Both the position numbers and the translations under genes were made by a program. This document shows positions 1-8,760 of a stretch of 64,000 nt of DNA, piece after piece. The stretch comes from Streptomonospora mangrovi. Its GTDB lineage: Bacteria; Actinomycetota; Actinomycetes; Streptosporangiales; Streptosporangiaceae. The notes beneath the pieces were generated by a model that worked only from the letters and a program-made list of their open reading frames with translations, ran no database searches and was not told the origin of the DNA. Location of the stretch: positions 62,001 to 126,000 of the forward strand of contig NZ_JAJAQC010000003.1 in assembly GCF_027604915.1 (NCBI RefSeq), given 5' to 3'. The first letter of the stretch is position 1. The number at the start of each line of letters is the position of its first letter.

Positions 1-467
1 CCCAGGCGCTGCGGCTGGACATCAGCGAGCGCGTCATGGTCGCCGAGGCCGACGGTGTCACCCCCACCATCCTCGCGCTGGCCGACCTCGGGATCGCCCT
101 GGCCCTGGACGACTTCGGCACCGGCTACTTCACCCTGGCCCGGCTGGGCGGGCTGCCCGTCGAGGAGATCAAGATCGACGAGTCGTTCGTGCGGCGCAGC
201 CTCGCCGACCCCGACGGCCACCTGATCGTCCGCTCGGCCGTCGACCTCGTGGGCACCCTGGGCATGCGCGCCGTCGCCGAGGGCGTGGAGTCCGAGCGCG
301 TGGCCGAGGACATGCGCGCCATGGGCTGCTACGCCGCCCAGGGCCGCCACTTCGCCTCGCCCCTGGAGGCCCACCAGGTCGCCCCCTGGCTCGCCGAGCA
401 CGGCGGCCCCTACACCACCCTGGGCGGGGCCTCCGGCGAACCCACCGAGCACAGCCGCACCCGGTAA
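1..467 (+). CDS. EAL-domain cyclic-di-GMP phosphodiesterase, C-terminal part (gene starts before the window)
   Basis: The reading frame is open from position 3 and ends with TAA at 465-467, so only the last 154 or so residues are present. The visible part is the C-terminal half of an EAL domain: DDFGTG (metal-binding Asp pair of loop 6), the IKIDESFV lysine strand, the VAEGVES glutamate motif and a QG near the end. EAL domains hydrolyse c-di-GMP. Whether a GGDEF domain precedes it cannot be seen. It lies just upstream of gatC, the place where Streptomyces carries a GGDEF-EAL gene (rmdB, from memory), so orthology is plausible but inferred. The catalytic EAL signature itself is outside the window. 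Confidence 0.85.
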   Translation, partial: QALRLDISERVMVAEADGVTPTILALADLGIALALDDFGTGYFTLARLGGLPVEEIKIDESFVRRSLADPDGHLIVRSAVDLVGTLGMRAVAEGVESERVAEDMRAMGCYAAQGRHFASPLEAHQVAPWLAEHGGPYTTLGGASGEPTEHSRTR

Positions 468-493
468 GCCCGCCCGCCGCCGCCGACCGCCCC

Positions 494-557
494 AGCCGCC
501 GCCCGCGCGGCAATAGGATTGAGCTGTCCCGATCCGCCGAGCCGCCGCCCGCGCGGC
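494..557 (+). repeat. 18-bp direct repeat upstream of gatC
   Basis: AGCCGCCGCCCGCGCGGC occurs at 494-511 and again at 540-557. A possible -10 box (TAGGAT, 514-519) for gatC lies between the copies. The repeat may simply reflect GC-rich composition; no function is assigned. Confidence 0.4.
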
Positions 558-627
558 GCCGCCGCCCCAGGCGGGTGCCTTGGCGGGGCGGGCACGTCCG
601 ATTCCGCCGAAGAAACGGTTGCCATTC

Positions 628-927
628 ATGTCCGCCATCACCCGCGATGAGGTCGCGCACCTCGCCCGGTTGTCGCGGCTGGCGCTGCACGAGGACGAGC
701 TGGACCAGCTCGCCGCCCAGCTTGACGAGATCATCTCGGCTGTGGCCAAGGTGCAGGAGGTCGCCCAGGGCGACATCCCGCCCACCTCGCACGCCCTTCC
801 GCTGACCAACGTCTACCGCCCCGACGAGACGCACCAGGGGCTCACCCCCGACCAGGCGCTGGCGGGCGCGCCCGCGGTGGAGGACCAGCGCTTCCGCGTG
901 CCGCAGATCCTGGGGGAGGAAGAGTGA
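628..927 (+). CDS. gatC: Asp-tRNA(Asn)/Glu-tRNA(Gln) amidotransferase subunit C
   Basis: GatC is the small subunit that stabilises the GatA-GatB interface of the tRNA-dependent amidotransferase, which converts Glu-tRNA(Gln) and/or Asp-tRNA(Asn) to the amidated form. The 99-residue product has the family N-terminus ([17 protein letters not shown]) and the C-terminal [15 protein letters not shown] segment that wraps between GatA and GatB. The ATG at 628 is chosen because the family starts at this point; the frame is open further upstream but that part looks unrelated. Its stop overlaps the gatA GTG start by four bases (GTGA), so translation is coupled. Confidence 0.96.
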   Translation: MSAITRDEVAHLARLSRLALHEDELDQLAAQLDEIISAVAKVQEVAQGDIPPTSHALPLTNVYRPDETHQGLTPDQALAGAPAVEDQRFRVPQILGEEE

Positions 928-2426
928 CCGCGAGCGAGATCGTGCGGATGACCGCGGCCGAGCTGGGCGCGGCCGTGCGCTCCGGCCAGACCTCCGCCGA
1001 AGAGGCCACCGGCGCCTACCTCGACCGGGTGGCCGAGGTCGACGGCCAGGTCAACGCGTTCCTGCACGTGGACCGCGACACCGCCCTGGCGCAGGCCCGC
1101 GCGGTCGACGCCCGGCTGGCCGCCGGCGAGGACCCCGGCCCGCTGGCGGGCGTGCCGGTGGCGCACAAGGACGTCTTCACCACCGCCGACATGCCCACCA
1201 CCGCCGCCTCCAGGATCCTGGAGGGCTGGCGCCCGCCCTACGACGCCACCGTCACCGCGCGGCTGCGCCAGGCCGGCATGGTGGTGCTGGGCAAGACCAA
1301 CATGGACGAGTTCGCCATGGGCTCCTCCACCGAGAACTCCGCCTACGGCGTCACCCGCAACCCCTGGGACCTCGACCGCATCCCCGGCGGGTCCTCCGGC
1401 GGGTCCTCGGCGGCCGTCGCCGCGTTCGAGGCGCCGCTGGCCACCGGCACCGACACCGGCGGGTCCATCCGCCAGCCGGCGGCCGTGTGCGGTCTGGTGG
1501 GCGCCAAGCCCACCTACGGCGGGTCCTCCCGCTACGGGCTGATCGCCTTCGCGTCGTCGCTGGACACCCCCGGCCCGCTGGCCCGCAACGTGCTCGACGC
1601 CGCGCTGCTGCACGAGGCGTTCTCCGGCCACGACCCCCGCGACTCCACCTCCGTCGACGCGCCCGTGCCGCCGGTGGTCGAGGCCGCCCGGCGCGCCGAC
1701 GTCGAGGGCCTGCGCGTGGGCGTGGTCAAGGAGCTGGGCGGCGAGGGCTACCAGCCCGGCGTGCTGCGCCGGTTCACCGAGGCGGTGGAGCTGCTGGAGT
1801 CGCTGGGCGCCAAGGTGGTCGAGGTCTCCTGCCCCAGCTTCGACGCCGCGCTGGCCGCCTACTACCTGATCGCGCCCAGCGAGTGCTCCTCCAACCTCGC
1901 CCGGTTCGACGCCATGCGCTACGGCCTGCGGGTGGGCGACGACGGCACCCGCAGCGCCGAGGAGGTCATGTCGCTGACCCGCGCCGAGGGCTTCGGCCCC
2001 GAGGTCAAGCGGCGGATCATCCTGGGCACCTACGCGCTGTCCAGCGGCTACTACGACGCCTACTACGGTTCGGCCCAGCAGGTGCGCACGCTGATCAAGC
2101 GCGACTTCGACGCCGCGTTCGAGAACGTCGACGTGCTGGTCTCGCCCACCACGCCCACCACGGCGTTCCCGCTGGGCGAGCGCACCGGCGACCCGATGGC
2201 GATGTACCTGGCCGACCTGTGCACCATCCCGGCCAACCTGGCCGGCAACGCCGCGCTGTCGGTGCCCTGCGGCCTGGCCGACGAGGACAACCTGCCGGTG
2301 GGCCTCCAGATCATGGCGCCGGCGCTGGCCGACGACCGCACCTACCGCGTGGCGGCGGCCGTGGAGGCGGCGCTGGCCGACCGCCGCGGCGGCCCGCTGC
2401 TGGCGGGCAGCGCGTTCGCGGTCTAG
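924..2426 (+). CDS. gatA: Asp-tRNA(Asn)/Glu-tRNA(Gln) amidotransferase subunit A
   Basis: GatA is the glutaminase subunit that releases ammonia for transamidation on GatB. The 500-residue protein has the amidase signature: the lysine in VPVAHKDVF (about residue 76), the glycine-serine-rich [12 protein letters not shown] stretch, and the cis-Ser/Ser pair in [11 protein letters not shown], giving the Ser-cisSer-Lys triad. Length matches the family (about 490-500). Start is GTG at 924 overlapping the gatC stop. A strong hairpin 40 bases after the stop ends the unit, so gatCA is separated from gatB by two surface-protein genes on the other strand. Confidence 0.97.
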   Translation: MTASEIVRMTAAELGAAVRSGQTSAEEATGAYLDRVAEVDGQVNAFLHVDRDTALAQARAVDARLAAGEDPGPLAGVPVAHKDVFTTADMPTTAASRILEGWRPPYDATVTARLRQAGMVVLGKTNMDEFAMGSSTENSAYGVTRNPWDLDRIPGGSSGGSSAAVAAFEAPLATGTDTGGSIRQPAAVCGLVGAKPTYGGSSRYGLIAFASSLDTPGPLARNVLDAALLHEAFSGHDPRDSTSVDAPVPPVVEAARRADVEGLRVGVVKELGGEGYQPGVLRRFTEAVELLESLGAKVVEVSCPSFDAALAAYYLIAPSECSSNLARFDAMRYGLRVGDDGTRSAEEVMSLTRAEGFGPEVKRRIILGTYALSSGYYDAYYGSAQQVRTLIKRDFDAAFENVDVLVSPTTPTTAFPLGERTGDPMAMYLADLCTIPANLAGNAALSVPCGLADEDNLPVGLQIMAPALADDRTYRVAAAVEAALADRRGGPLLAGSAFAV

Positions 2427-2465
2427 CGGCCGGCCTCCGCACGCACCACTGCTGGAGGAAGGACA

Positions 2466-2507
2466 ACGGGCGCCCGGCCCCTTCGACCGAAGGGGCCGGG
2501 CGCCCGT
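2466..2507 (+). terminator. Intrinsic terminator after gatA
   Basis: A perfect 18-bp stem (2466-2483 with 2490-2507) and a 6-base loop CGACCG, followed by TTTCGCTGT. It sits 39 bases after the gatA stop, between convergent genes. Confidence 0.85.
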
Positions 2508-2542
2508 TTCGCTGTCCCCCGCAGGGCGGGGCCGGAAAAGCA

Positions 2543-2579
2543 GAGTGCCCGCCGCCGCGTGGTGCGGCGGCGGGCACTC
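2543..2579 (-). terminator. Intrinsic terminator for the minus-strand thioester-domain gene
   Basis: A perfect 16-bp stem (2543-2558 with 2564-2579), 5-base loop. Read on the minus strand it follows the stop at 2627 and is trailed by TGCTTTTCC. Confidence 0.8.
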
Positions 2580-2626
2580 ACCCGCTGTCCGGTCCCGACA
2601 GGTCGGGACTACTCAGCCGAGGAGAC

Positions 2627-3838
2627 TTACTCGGCGGAGTCGGCGGAGGAGCTGCGGCGCTTGCGGCTCAGGTACATGGCCGCACCACCCGTGCCCAGAG
2701 CGGCGACGGCCGCGGCGACCAGACCGCCGATGGCGGCACCGGTCACGGGCAGACCGCCCTCGTCCTCGTCCTCCGGCGGGGCCTGGTCGTCAGGGGTCTC
2801 GCTGGGCGAAGGGCTGGGGGTCTCGCTGGGCGACGGGCTCGGGGTGTCGCTCGGGGTCGGGCTGGGGGTCTCGCTCGGGCTGGGCGACGGGCTCGGGCTC
2901 GGCTGGCTGCCGGCGGTCCAGTTGACGCTGACGCCCGCGTCGACGCTGACCTCGCCCTTCTCGGCGGTGATCAGGGTCTGGGTGGGCTTGTTGCCGGTAC
3001 CGCGGAACAGGCGGCCGGCGTGGACCTCGGTGGAGACCGACGCGGAGACCGTGGCGGAGCCGGGCTCGGTGCCCTCGGGAACCGCGATGCCGAACGTGCC
3101 GCCGTTGCCGACGCTCTCGACCGGCTCGCCGGTCTCCAGGTCGACCAGCTCGACGCCCTCGGGGCCCTCAAGGGTCAGCGGGACGGACTCGGCGGTGGTC
3201 TCGACCGTGAACTCGCCGATGGTCTCGCCGGCGGTGCCCTCGGCCGAGGCCGGGGAGATGCTCAGCGAGATGTTGGGCTCGGCGGTCTGCGGCTCGTCGA
3301 CCGCGTTCTCGACCAGGTAGTCGTAGAGCGCCTGGACGTTGGCGTTGTTGCCGTCCTTCAGCTCGATGCCGTTGCTGAAGTGCCAGATGGCGGCCTGGGT
3401 GCCGGCCAGCGCCTGCTTCTGGTTCAGGCCGGCGACACCGCTCTGCTGGGCCAGCGTCGCGACGTCGACCTGGGGGTAGGAGTTCTGGAGGATCCAGTGG
3501 ACCTTGGCCGGCTGGCTGAACTCGCCCTTGCCGGGGTAGGTCTCCCAGTCGTCCTCCTGGTACTCCGCCTTGCGGATGTTGGTCTCGAAGTCGATGCAGT
3601 AGGTCTTGAGGACCGTGCCGTCTTCGAGCACCAGGTCGAACAGGGTGGTGCCGACCTCGCCCTTGGTGGTCTGGACCTTGAGGCCGTTCTCGCCGTTGCC
3701 CTCGTAGTTCCCGATCGCGCCGTCCGCGTAGGCGGGCATGGTCGAGACGCCGAAAGCCAGGGCCGCGGCCGCGGCGGTGGCCGCGAACTTGGTGACCACG
3801 CGGGTGCGGCGCGTGGCAGAGTGGGGGTGAATCGTCAT
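2627..3838 (-). CDS. LPXTG-anchored thioester-domain (TQXA) surface protein
   Basis: A secreted, wall-anchored protein of 403 residues. From the ATG at 3838 there is an Arg-rich n-region, an Ala-rich hydrophobic core and an AYA-D type cleavage site near residue 38. The next region is a thioester domain: Cys81 in TYCID and Gln148 in AGTQAAIWHF are the residues expected to form the internal Cys-Gln thioester, which in Gram-positive adhesins bonds covalently to host or environmental amines. An immunoglobulin-like region follows, then a long Pro-Ser-Glu-Thr stalk, LPVTG, a hydrophobic segment and RKRR, a full sortase signal. The frame is open to 3898, but that start would put 20 extra residues before the signal peptide. 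The target is unknown. Confidence 0.9.
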   Translation of the reverse strand: MTIHPHSATRRTRVVTKFAATAAAAALAFGVSTMPAYADGAIGNYEGNGENGLKVQTTKGEVGTTLFDLVLEDGTVLKTYCIDFETNIRKAEYQEDDWETYPGKGEFSQPAKVHWILQNSYPQVDVATLAQQSGVAGLNQKQALAGTQAAIWHFSNGIELKDGNNANVQALYDYLVENAVDEPQTAEPNISLSISPASAEGTAGETIGEFTVETTAESVPLTLEGPEGVELVDLETGEPVESVGNGGTFGIAVPEGTEPGSATVSASVSTEVHAGRLFRGTGNKPTQTLITAEKGEVSVDAGVSVNWTAGSQPSPSPSPSPSETPSPTPSDTPSPSPSETPSPSPSETPDDQAPPEDEDEGGLPVTGAAIGGLVAAAVAALGTGGAAMYLSRKRRSSSADSAE

Positions 3839-4342
3839 GGTCAAATCGAGTCCCGGTGCAATTAGGGGAAACCGGACATTGCTGTTTTCCCAGTTCACGG
3901 GATGAAACAGCTATCGGCCGACCCAGGGGCGGTGCGTCCAGGGACGCGGTTTCTGGTGCGGTGTTCGGCCGAGAGTGAATCTGACGCCTTGGGGCGTGGG
4001 TGCACGGATCGCCGATGACGGTAGCGGGGGGCCGCGTCGGCGAGTGCTCAACGACCGCACCGCCAGATACTAGCGACCCAATTCCGGGCTTCCAACCTGC
4101 TTCGCCAAATTCACACGGATCTGTTCTGTGCTGTCCGTTATTCGGAACGGAGTGAACGCTGTCCGTCACCGCGCGCAGTGTGCCGACGCCAGGGGCGCCG
4201 AGAACGGCGGTACGGCCGATGACAGGCCCAAATTCGCGCCGCACCGGTTTCAGGGGAACGCCGAAGGGGAATTCGGGACCTTCCGCGCAACCCCGGCCGG
4301 GCGAACACCGGGTGGCGCGCCGCCCCCGCCCGGCGGCGCAGA
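3839..4342. other. 504-base gene-free stretch between the two thioester-domain genes
   Basis: No convincing ORF. It holds the minus-strand promoter at 4067-4095 and so a 5' leader of roughly 220 bases for the downstream thioester-domain gene. I see no leader peptide or clear terminator inside it. Local GC is lower than in neighbouring genes. Confidence 0.6.
4067..4095 (-). promoter_or_regulatory. Candidate sigma-70-type promoter of the LPXTG thioester-domain gene
   Basis: On the minus strand TTGGAA (4095-4090) and TAGTAT (4072-4067) are separated by 17 bases, a near-ideal vegetative promoter. It implies a start near 4060 and separate transcription from the upstream thioester-domain gene. Confidence 0.55.
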
Positions 4343-5551
4343 TCACAGGTCGCGGCGGCGCCGGCCCAGGTACAGCGCCGCCGCCCCGACGGCCACCAGG
4401 GCCAGCCCGACGATGACGATCGTCCCCAGCCAGGTCCCGGTGGAGGCCAGCCGCTCCGGCGGGCGGCGGTCCTCGGCCACCACCATCGGGTCGGTGGACC
4501 CTGAGGGAGAGGGCTCGGTCCGCTCCGGCGCCGTCGAGGGCGGCGCCGAGGAGGGGGCCGGTGCCGCCGGCTCCGCCTCGGGCGCGGGGGAGGCCGGCGC
4601 CGAGGGCGCTCCGGGCTCCGCCGGCGCCCAGTCGACCTTCACCGAGGCCGTCGCGCCCGCCATGGCGCTGCCCGCCGCCACCAGCGGCTGCGTGCTCACC
4701 CCGTCGCGCCCCACGAACAGCCGCCCGGGGGCCACCACGGAGTCGGCCACCCCGGCGTAGACCGTGGCCACGCCCGCGCCCGCGTCCGTTGGCAGCCGCA
4801 GGTAGAACCGGTCGCCGTCGCCCAGCCGCGCCACCGCGTCGCCGTCGGCGTCGGTCAGCCGCCCCTCGGGGGCGCCGCGCACCCACACCGACACCGGCCC
4901 CAGCGCCGAGGTGTGTACGGTCAGCGGACCGATGGGCTCGGCGGGGTCGGCGCGCTTCACCCGCTCGGGGGTGACCCGCAGCCCGGGCTCGGGCGCGGGA
5001 CGCTCGGTCTCGGCGGCGCCGGCCACCAGGTGCTCGTACAGCCGCACGGTCGGCACGGCGTTACCGGCGCCGCCGCCGCGCCCGCCCCGGCCCGACTCCA
5101 GGGCCAGCCCGTTGGTGAAGTGCCAGATCGCGGCCTGCGTGCCGGCGATGGCCTGGGCCTCGGTCAGCGCCCGCGCGCCGCTCTCGGCCCGCAGGTCCGC
5201 CAGGTCCACGTTGGGGTAGGAGTGCGCGGCGATCCAGCCCACCGCGCCGGCGGAGTCCGCCGCGCCGGCCGGCGCCAGGGGGTCCGACCACGCCGCCTCG
5301 ACGTAGGCCGCCTCGGGCCGCACGCTCGTGCTGACGTCGGCGCAGTAGGCGGCCACCTCGGCGCCCTCGCCCACGGCCAGCCGGTACAGCGTGGTCTCGG
5401 CGGCCTCGCCGCCTGCCAGCAGCACGGTGGCGCCGGGGGTGGAGTCGGGGGCGACCCGGGACAGGTCCTCGGCCGCGGCCGGGGCGGGCGCCCCGGTGGC
5501 GACGGCGAGGGCGAGGGCCGCCGCGGCGGCCCGCCGCACGTGGCGGAACAT
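4343..5551 (-). CDS. Second thioester-domain (TQXA) surface protein, LAXTG-type sorting signal
   Basis: A paralogue of the gene 500 bases downstream: 402 residues with an Ala-rich signal peptide (about 1-27), a thioester domain with Cys70 (AAYCADVS) and Gln139 (AGTQAAIWHFTNG), a beta-rich domain, a Pro/Ala/Ser/Glu stalk, then LASTG, a hydrophobic helix and RRRR at the end. LAXTG-type signals are known substrates of class E sortases in actinobacteria, while its neighbour carries LPVTG, so the two may be anchored by different sortases (inference). The ATG at 5551 is preferred over GTG at 5563 because GGGGGGAG lies at a suitable distance upstream. No sortase gene is in the window. Confidence 0.87.
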   Translation of the reverse strand: MFRHVRRAAAAALALAVATGAPAPAAAEDLSRVAPDSTPGATVLLAGGEAAETTLYRLAVGEGAEVAAYCADVSTSVRPEAAYVEAAWSDPLAPAGAADSAGAVGWIAAHSYPNVDLADLRAESGARALTEAQAIAGTQAAIWHFTNGLALESGRGGRGGGAGNAVPTVRLYEHLVAGAAETERPAPEPGLRVTPERVKRADPAEPIGPLTVHTSALGPVSVWVRGAPEGRLTDADGDAVARLGDGDRFYLRLPTDAGAGVATVYAGVADSVVAPGRLFVGRDGVSTQPLVAAGSAMAGATASVKVDWAPAEPGAPSAPASPAPEAEPAAPAPSSAPPSTAPERTEPSPSGSTDPMVVAEDRRPPERLASTGTWLGTIVIVGLALVAVGAAALYLGRRRRDL

Positions 5552-5958
5552 GGCTGGAGGCACTCCCCCCGGAGAACACGGCGCGGGAACGGGTCGGGGG
5601 TCGAGGGCGGACCGGGAACCGGCCTGCTCGGACGGCCTTCAGCGTAACCTCGCGGCACCCCGGCGGCGCCCCGCGCCGCCCGAGCCGACGTCGAATCGTG
5701 CGCATGCTGTGACATGGCGCGTATCGCCCGTGACGACCCGGCCCCCGACCGGCGCGCGGGCACCGCCCCGCCGCCGGACGTCCCCGGCGCGCGCCCGACA
5801 TCGGTAGGCTGCGAAGGGTAGGCCGCGACCTGCCGATCGGCGGTCGGGGCCGTGCGCCCGGCCCCCGCCTCGCGTGAACCGCGGGCGCGGTCTTTTCGGA
5901 CGATCCCGCCGGGGCGCACCGGCGGTCCTCCTCGGATACGGAAACGGGTTGTGCGGCG
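5552..5958. other. 407-base divergent intergenic region upstream of gatB
   Basis: Gene-free region between a minus-strand surface-protein gene and gatB. TAGGCT at 5805-5810 is a possible -10 box for gatB, leaving a leader of about 145 bases. No hairpin with a U tract is visible. Confidence 0.5.
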
Positions 5959-7509
5959 ATGGTTGGCGCGGTAACGAATGGCCCTGCCACGAGCGGTGTT
6001 GGTCCGGCCCCCGTGGCCTTCGACGACGCCATGCGCTCCTATGAACCGGTGCTCGGGCTGGAGACGCACGTCGAGCTGGGCACCGCCTCCAAGATGTTCT
6101 GCTCCTGCGCCACGGCGTTCGGCGCCGCGCCCAACACCCAGGTCTGCCCCGTGTGCCTGGCGCTGCCCGGCTCGCTGCCGGTGGTCAACGGCGCGGCGGT
6201 GGAGAGCGCGATCCGGCTGGGGCTGGCGCTGAACTGCTCGGTGGCGTCGTGGTGCCGCTTCGCGCGGAAGAACTACTTCTACCCCGACATGCCGAAGAAC
6301 TACCAGATCTCCCAGTACGACGAACCGCTGTGCAGCGACGGCTACCTCGACGTCACCGTCGACACCCCTGAGGGCCCCCGCGAGTTCCGGGTCGAGATCG
6401 AGCGCGTGCACATGGAGGAGGACACCGGCAAGACCGCCCACATGGGCGGCGCCACCGGCCGCATCCACGGCGCCGAGTACTCCATCGTCGACTACAACCG
6501 GGCCGGCATCCCGCTGCTGGAGATCGTCACCAAGCCGATCGAGCACACCGGCGAACTCGCCCCGCAGGTCGCCCGCGCCTACGTCGCCGAGCTGCGCGAC
6601 CTGGTGCGCTCCCTGGGCATCTCCGACGTCCGCATGGAGCAGGGCTCGCTGCGCTGCGACGTCAACGTCTCGCTGATGCCGCGCGGCGGAACGGAGTGGG
6701 GCACTCGCAGCGAGACCAAGAACGTCAACTCCCTGCGGTCGGTGGAGCGCGCGGTGCGCTCGGAGATCGAGCGGCAGGCCGGGGTCTTGAACTCCGGCGG
6801 GCGCGTGGTCCAGGAGACCCGCCACTTCCAGGAGAACACCGGCACCTCGGTGCCCGGCCGCAGCAAGGAGGAGGCGCAGGACTACCGCTACTTCCCCGAC
6901 CCCGACCTGGTGCCGGTCGCCCCCAGCGCCGAGTGGGTCGAGGAGCTGCGCGCCACCCTGCCCGAGCTGCCCGCCGCCAAGCGCGCCCGCATCAAGGCCG
7001 AGTGGTCGCTGTCCGACGAGGAGCTGCGCGACCTGGTCAACGCCGACGCCATCGAGCTGGTCGCCGCCACCGTCGAGGCCGGCGCGCCACCGGCCGACGC
7101 CCGCAAGTGGTGGCTCAACGAGCTGTCGCGCCGCGCCACCGAGACCGAGGTCGAACTGGCCGACCTGCCCATCACGCCTGAGCAGGTGGCCCGCGTGGTC
7201 GCACTGGTCGCCGAGGGCGCGCTCACCAACAAGCTGGCCCGCCAGGTGGTCGACGGCGTGCTCAACGGCGAGGGCGACCCCGACACCGTGGTCGAGGCCC
7301 GGGGGCTGAAGGTCGTCAGCGACGACTCCGCGCTGGGCGCCGCCGTGGACGAGGCGATCGCCGGCGACCCCGACGCCGCCGAGAAGGTCCGCAACGGCAA
7401 GGTCGCCGCGGCGGGCGCCCTGGTGGGCGCCGTCATGCGCGCCACCCGGGGCCAGGCCGACGCCGGCCGCGCCCGCGCGCTGATCCTGGAGCGCCTCGGC
7501 GTCCAGTGA
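5959..7509 (+). CDS. gatB: Asp-tRNA(Asn)/Glu-tRNA(Gln) amidotransferase subunit B
   Basis: GatB binds the misacylated tRNA, activates its side chain with ATP and transfers ammonia to it. The 516-residue protein has the family hallmarks LGLETHVEL, the Cys-containing CSCATAF...CPVCLALPG region (zinc-site type), [17 protein letters not shown] and [10 protein letters not shown] (metal and ATP region), and an alpha-helical YqeY-like tail ending near [16 protein letters not shown]. Start is ATG at 5959, giving about 30 residues before the conserved core; an ATG at 6031 is an alternative, and neither has a clear ribosome site. It is separated from gatCA by 3.5 kb, whereas the three usually lie together. 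Confidence 0.96.
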   Translation: MVGAVTNGPATSGVGPAPVAFDDAMRSYEPVLGLETHVELGTASKMFCSCATAFGAAPNTQVCPVCLALPGSLPVVNGAAVESAIRLGLALNCSVASWCRFARKNYFYPDMPKNYQISQYDEPLCSDGYLDVTVDTPEGPREFRVEIERVHMEEDTGKTAHMGGATGRIHGAEYSIVDYNRAGIPLLEIVTKPIEHTGELAPQVARAYVAELRDLVRSLGISDVRMEQGSLRCDVNVSLMPRGGTEWGTRSETKNVNSLRSVERAVRSEIERQAGVLNSGGRVVQETRHFQENTGTSVPGRSKEEAQDYRYFPDPDLVPVAPSAEWVEELRATLPELPAAKRARIKAEWSLSDEELRDLVNADAIELVAATVEAGAPPADARKWWLNELSRRATETEVELADLPITPEQVARVVALVAEGALTNKLARQVVDGVLNGEGDPDTVVEARGLKVVSDDSALGAAVDEAIAGDPDAAEKVRNGKVAAAGALVGAVMRATRGQADAGRARALILERLGVQ

Positions 7510-8003
7510 CCCCGCGCGGGTCCGGCCCGCCGCCGGGGCCGCCCCCGAAATGTCGGTGGGTCCGGGCACCATGGGTGCACCACACCGCGCGACCGCGCCG
7601 CCCCGCCGCCCAGGCGGGGCCGGCAGCCGACCGAAACCCGCCGACCGGGCCGAACACCCCCGGCCGAAACCCTCCGGGGCGCTGGCCGGCGGCCGCGTCC
7701 CGGGCGGTGCCGGCCTGCCCGGCGCACCGTCGGCGGCCGCGCGCGTGTCCGAGAACAGCGGCGGGGCGGCGACCGGCACCGCCCGGCCGCCGCCCCCGTC
7801 GCCGACCCGCCGCACCCGGCCGTGCCCGGCGCGCCCGCCGACCTCCCACGCCCGCGCGCGGGCGTGGCCCACACTTGCCGTGGCGCACCCGCGCCCGCCG
7901 CACGGGGGCGGCGGGGGTGCCGCGCCGGCACGGGGGCCGGCCGGCGGGCCGCGCGCGGCGGGGGAGGGGCGGCGCGGCAGGGGAGCGGCGCGGCGGCGCG
8001 GCA

Positions 8004-8180
8004 GCGTGATCAAGTCGAGCGGCGATCCGCCCGGTGGAGTGAGGGGGCAGCATGGCAGCGGCGAACCACCTGGTCAGGTGGGCGGACCCGGCGCGGGGCA
8101 CGGAGGGTGACCACTTCGTCGCCGTGTCTCTGCTGCATCTCTATCTCCGCGTGACATTGGCTGACTAGCCTTGATCACGC
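8004..8180. repeat. 11-bp inverted repeat, arms 155 bases apart
   Basis: GCGTGATCAAG at 8004-8014 and its exact reverse complement at 8170-8180. The central TGATCA is palindromic, so each arm is itself a partial dyad, as in two binding sites for one regulator. Function unknown. Confidence 0.4.
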
Positions 8181-8401
8181 GGAACCGGTGACATGCGTAT
8201 AAGAATCGGCGGCCACGCCGCGGTTCGGACGCCGCCGCCCCTGCGGCGCCGAACCCGGGGACCGGCCGGCGGCCCCGAGCCCCGGCAGCCGACCACCAGC
8301 ACGCGCCTCCCGGTGCCCCGGACGCTGGACCCCGCCGAAGCGGTCCGCGCCGGAGCCGGATCAGACCGTCGCGCCCGCCGCGCGGGAGGAGGAGCCGCCC
8401 G

Positions 8402-8605
8402 ATGACCGCCACGCCCGCACCCACCACGGCCGGCCCCCGGACGGCCGCCGAAAGCCCGCCGCCCGGACCGGCGCCGCGCACCCGCCGCACCAGCGGCACC
8501 CGCGCCGGCGGCCCGTGCCGCCGACCCGCCCGCGCCGCGGCGCCCGGCCGACCGGCACCGGCCGGCCCACCCAGCACCGCCCTCGGTGCGGACCCGGCGC
8601 GCTGA
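8402..8605 (+). CDS. Possible 67-residue ORF, uncertain
   Basis: The ATG at 8402 follows GGAGGAGGA at about 9 bases, an excellent ribosome site, and most codons end in G or C. The peptide is Pro/Ala/Arg-rich with no motif, and such strings arise by chance in this composition. It lies 156 bases upstream of the GGDEF-EAL gene. I list it only because of the ribosome site. Confidence 0.2.
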   Translation: MTATPAPTTAGPRTAAESPPPGPAPRTRRTSGTRAGGPCRRPARAAAPGRPAPAGPPSTALGADPAR

Positions 8606-8760
8606 GAACCGCACCGGGCCCCGCCGGGCACACACCCGGAAGGAGGCGGGTGCCGCAACTCCGGCCGACACCGGAGCGGTCGCGCCCAACCATCGATGAT
8701 CACGGTCGCCGCGGCGGTACGCGCCGCCCGCCCGGCCCACCCGCGTCCCGGAGGATGGCG

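Larger units (their letters stand above)
7510..8760. other. 1.25-kb region without a convincing gene
   Basis: Very GC-rich sequence in which every frame is open by chance and the predicted peptides are Pro/Arg/Ala strings. Two things stand out: an 11-bp inverted repeat GCGTGATCAAG (8004-8014) / CTTGATCACGC (8170-8180), and a small ORF at 8402-8605 with a good ribosome site. A -10-like TATAAG lies at 8198-8203. The region may hold the long leader of the GGDEF-EAL gene. Confidence 0.5.

Noticed and set aside
5164-8013. A 949-codon open frame on the minus strand across gatB
   Set aside because: It is antisense to gatB, whose protein motifs are unmistakable, and its peptide is a Gly/Ala/Arg string. 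GC-rich third positions keep such antisense frames open.
7550-8110. A 186-codon ORF after gatB
   Set aside because: Pro/Gly/Arg-rich, no ribosome site, and overlapped by equally open frames on both strands.
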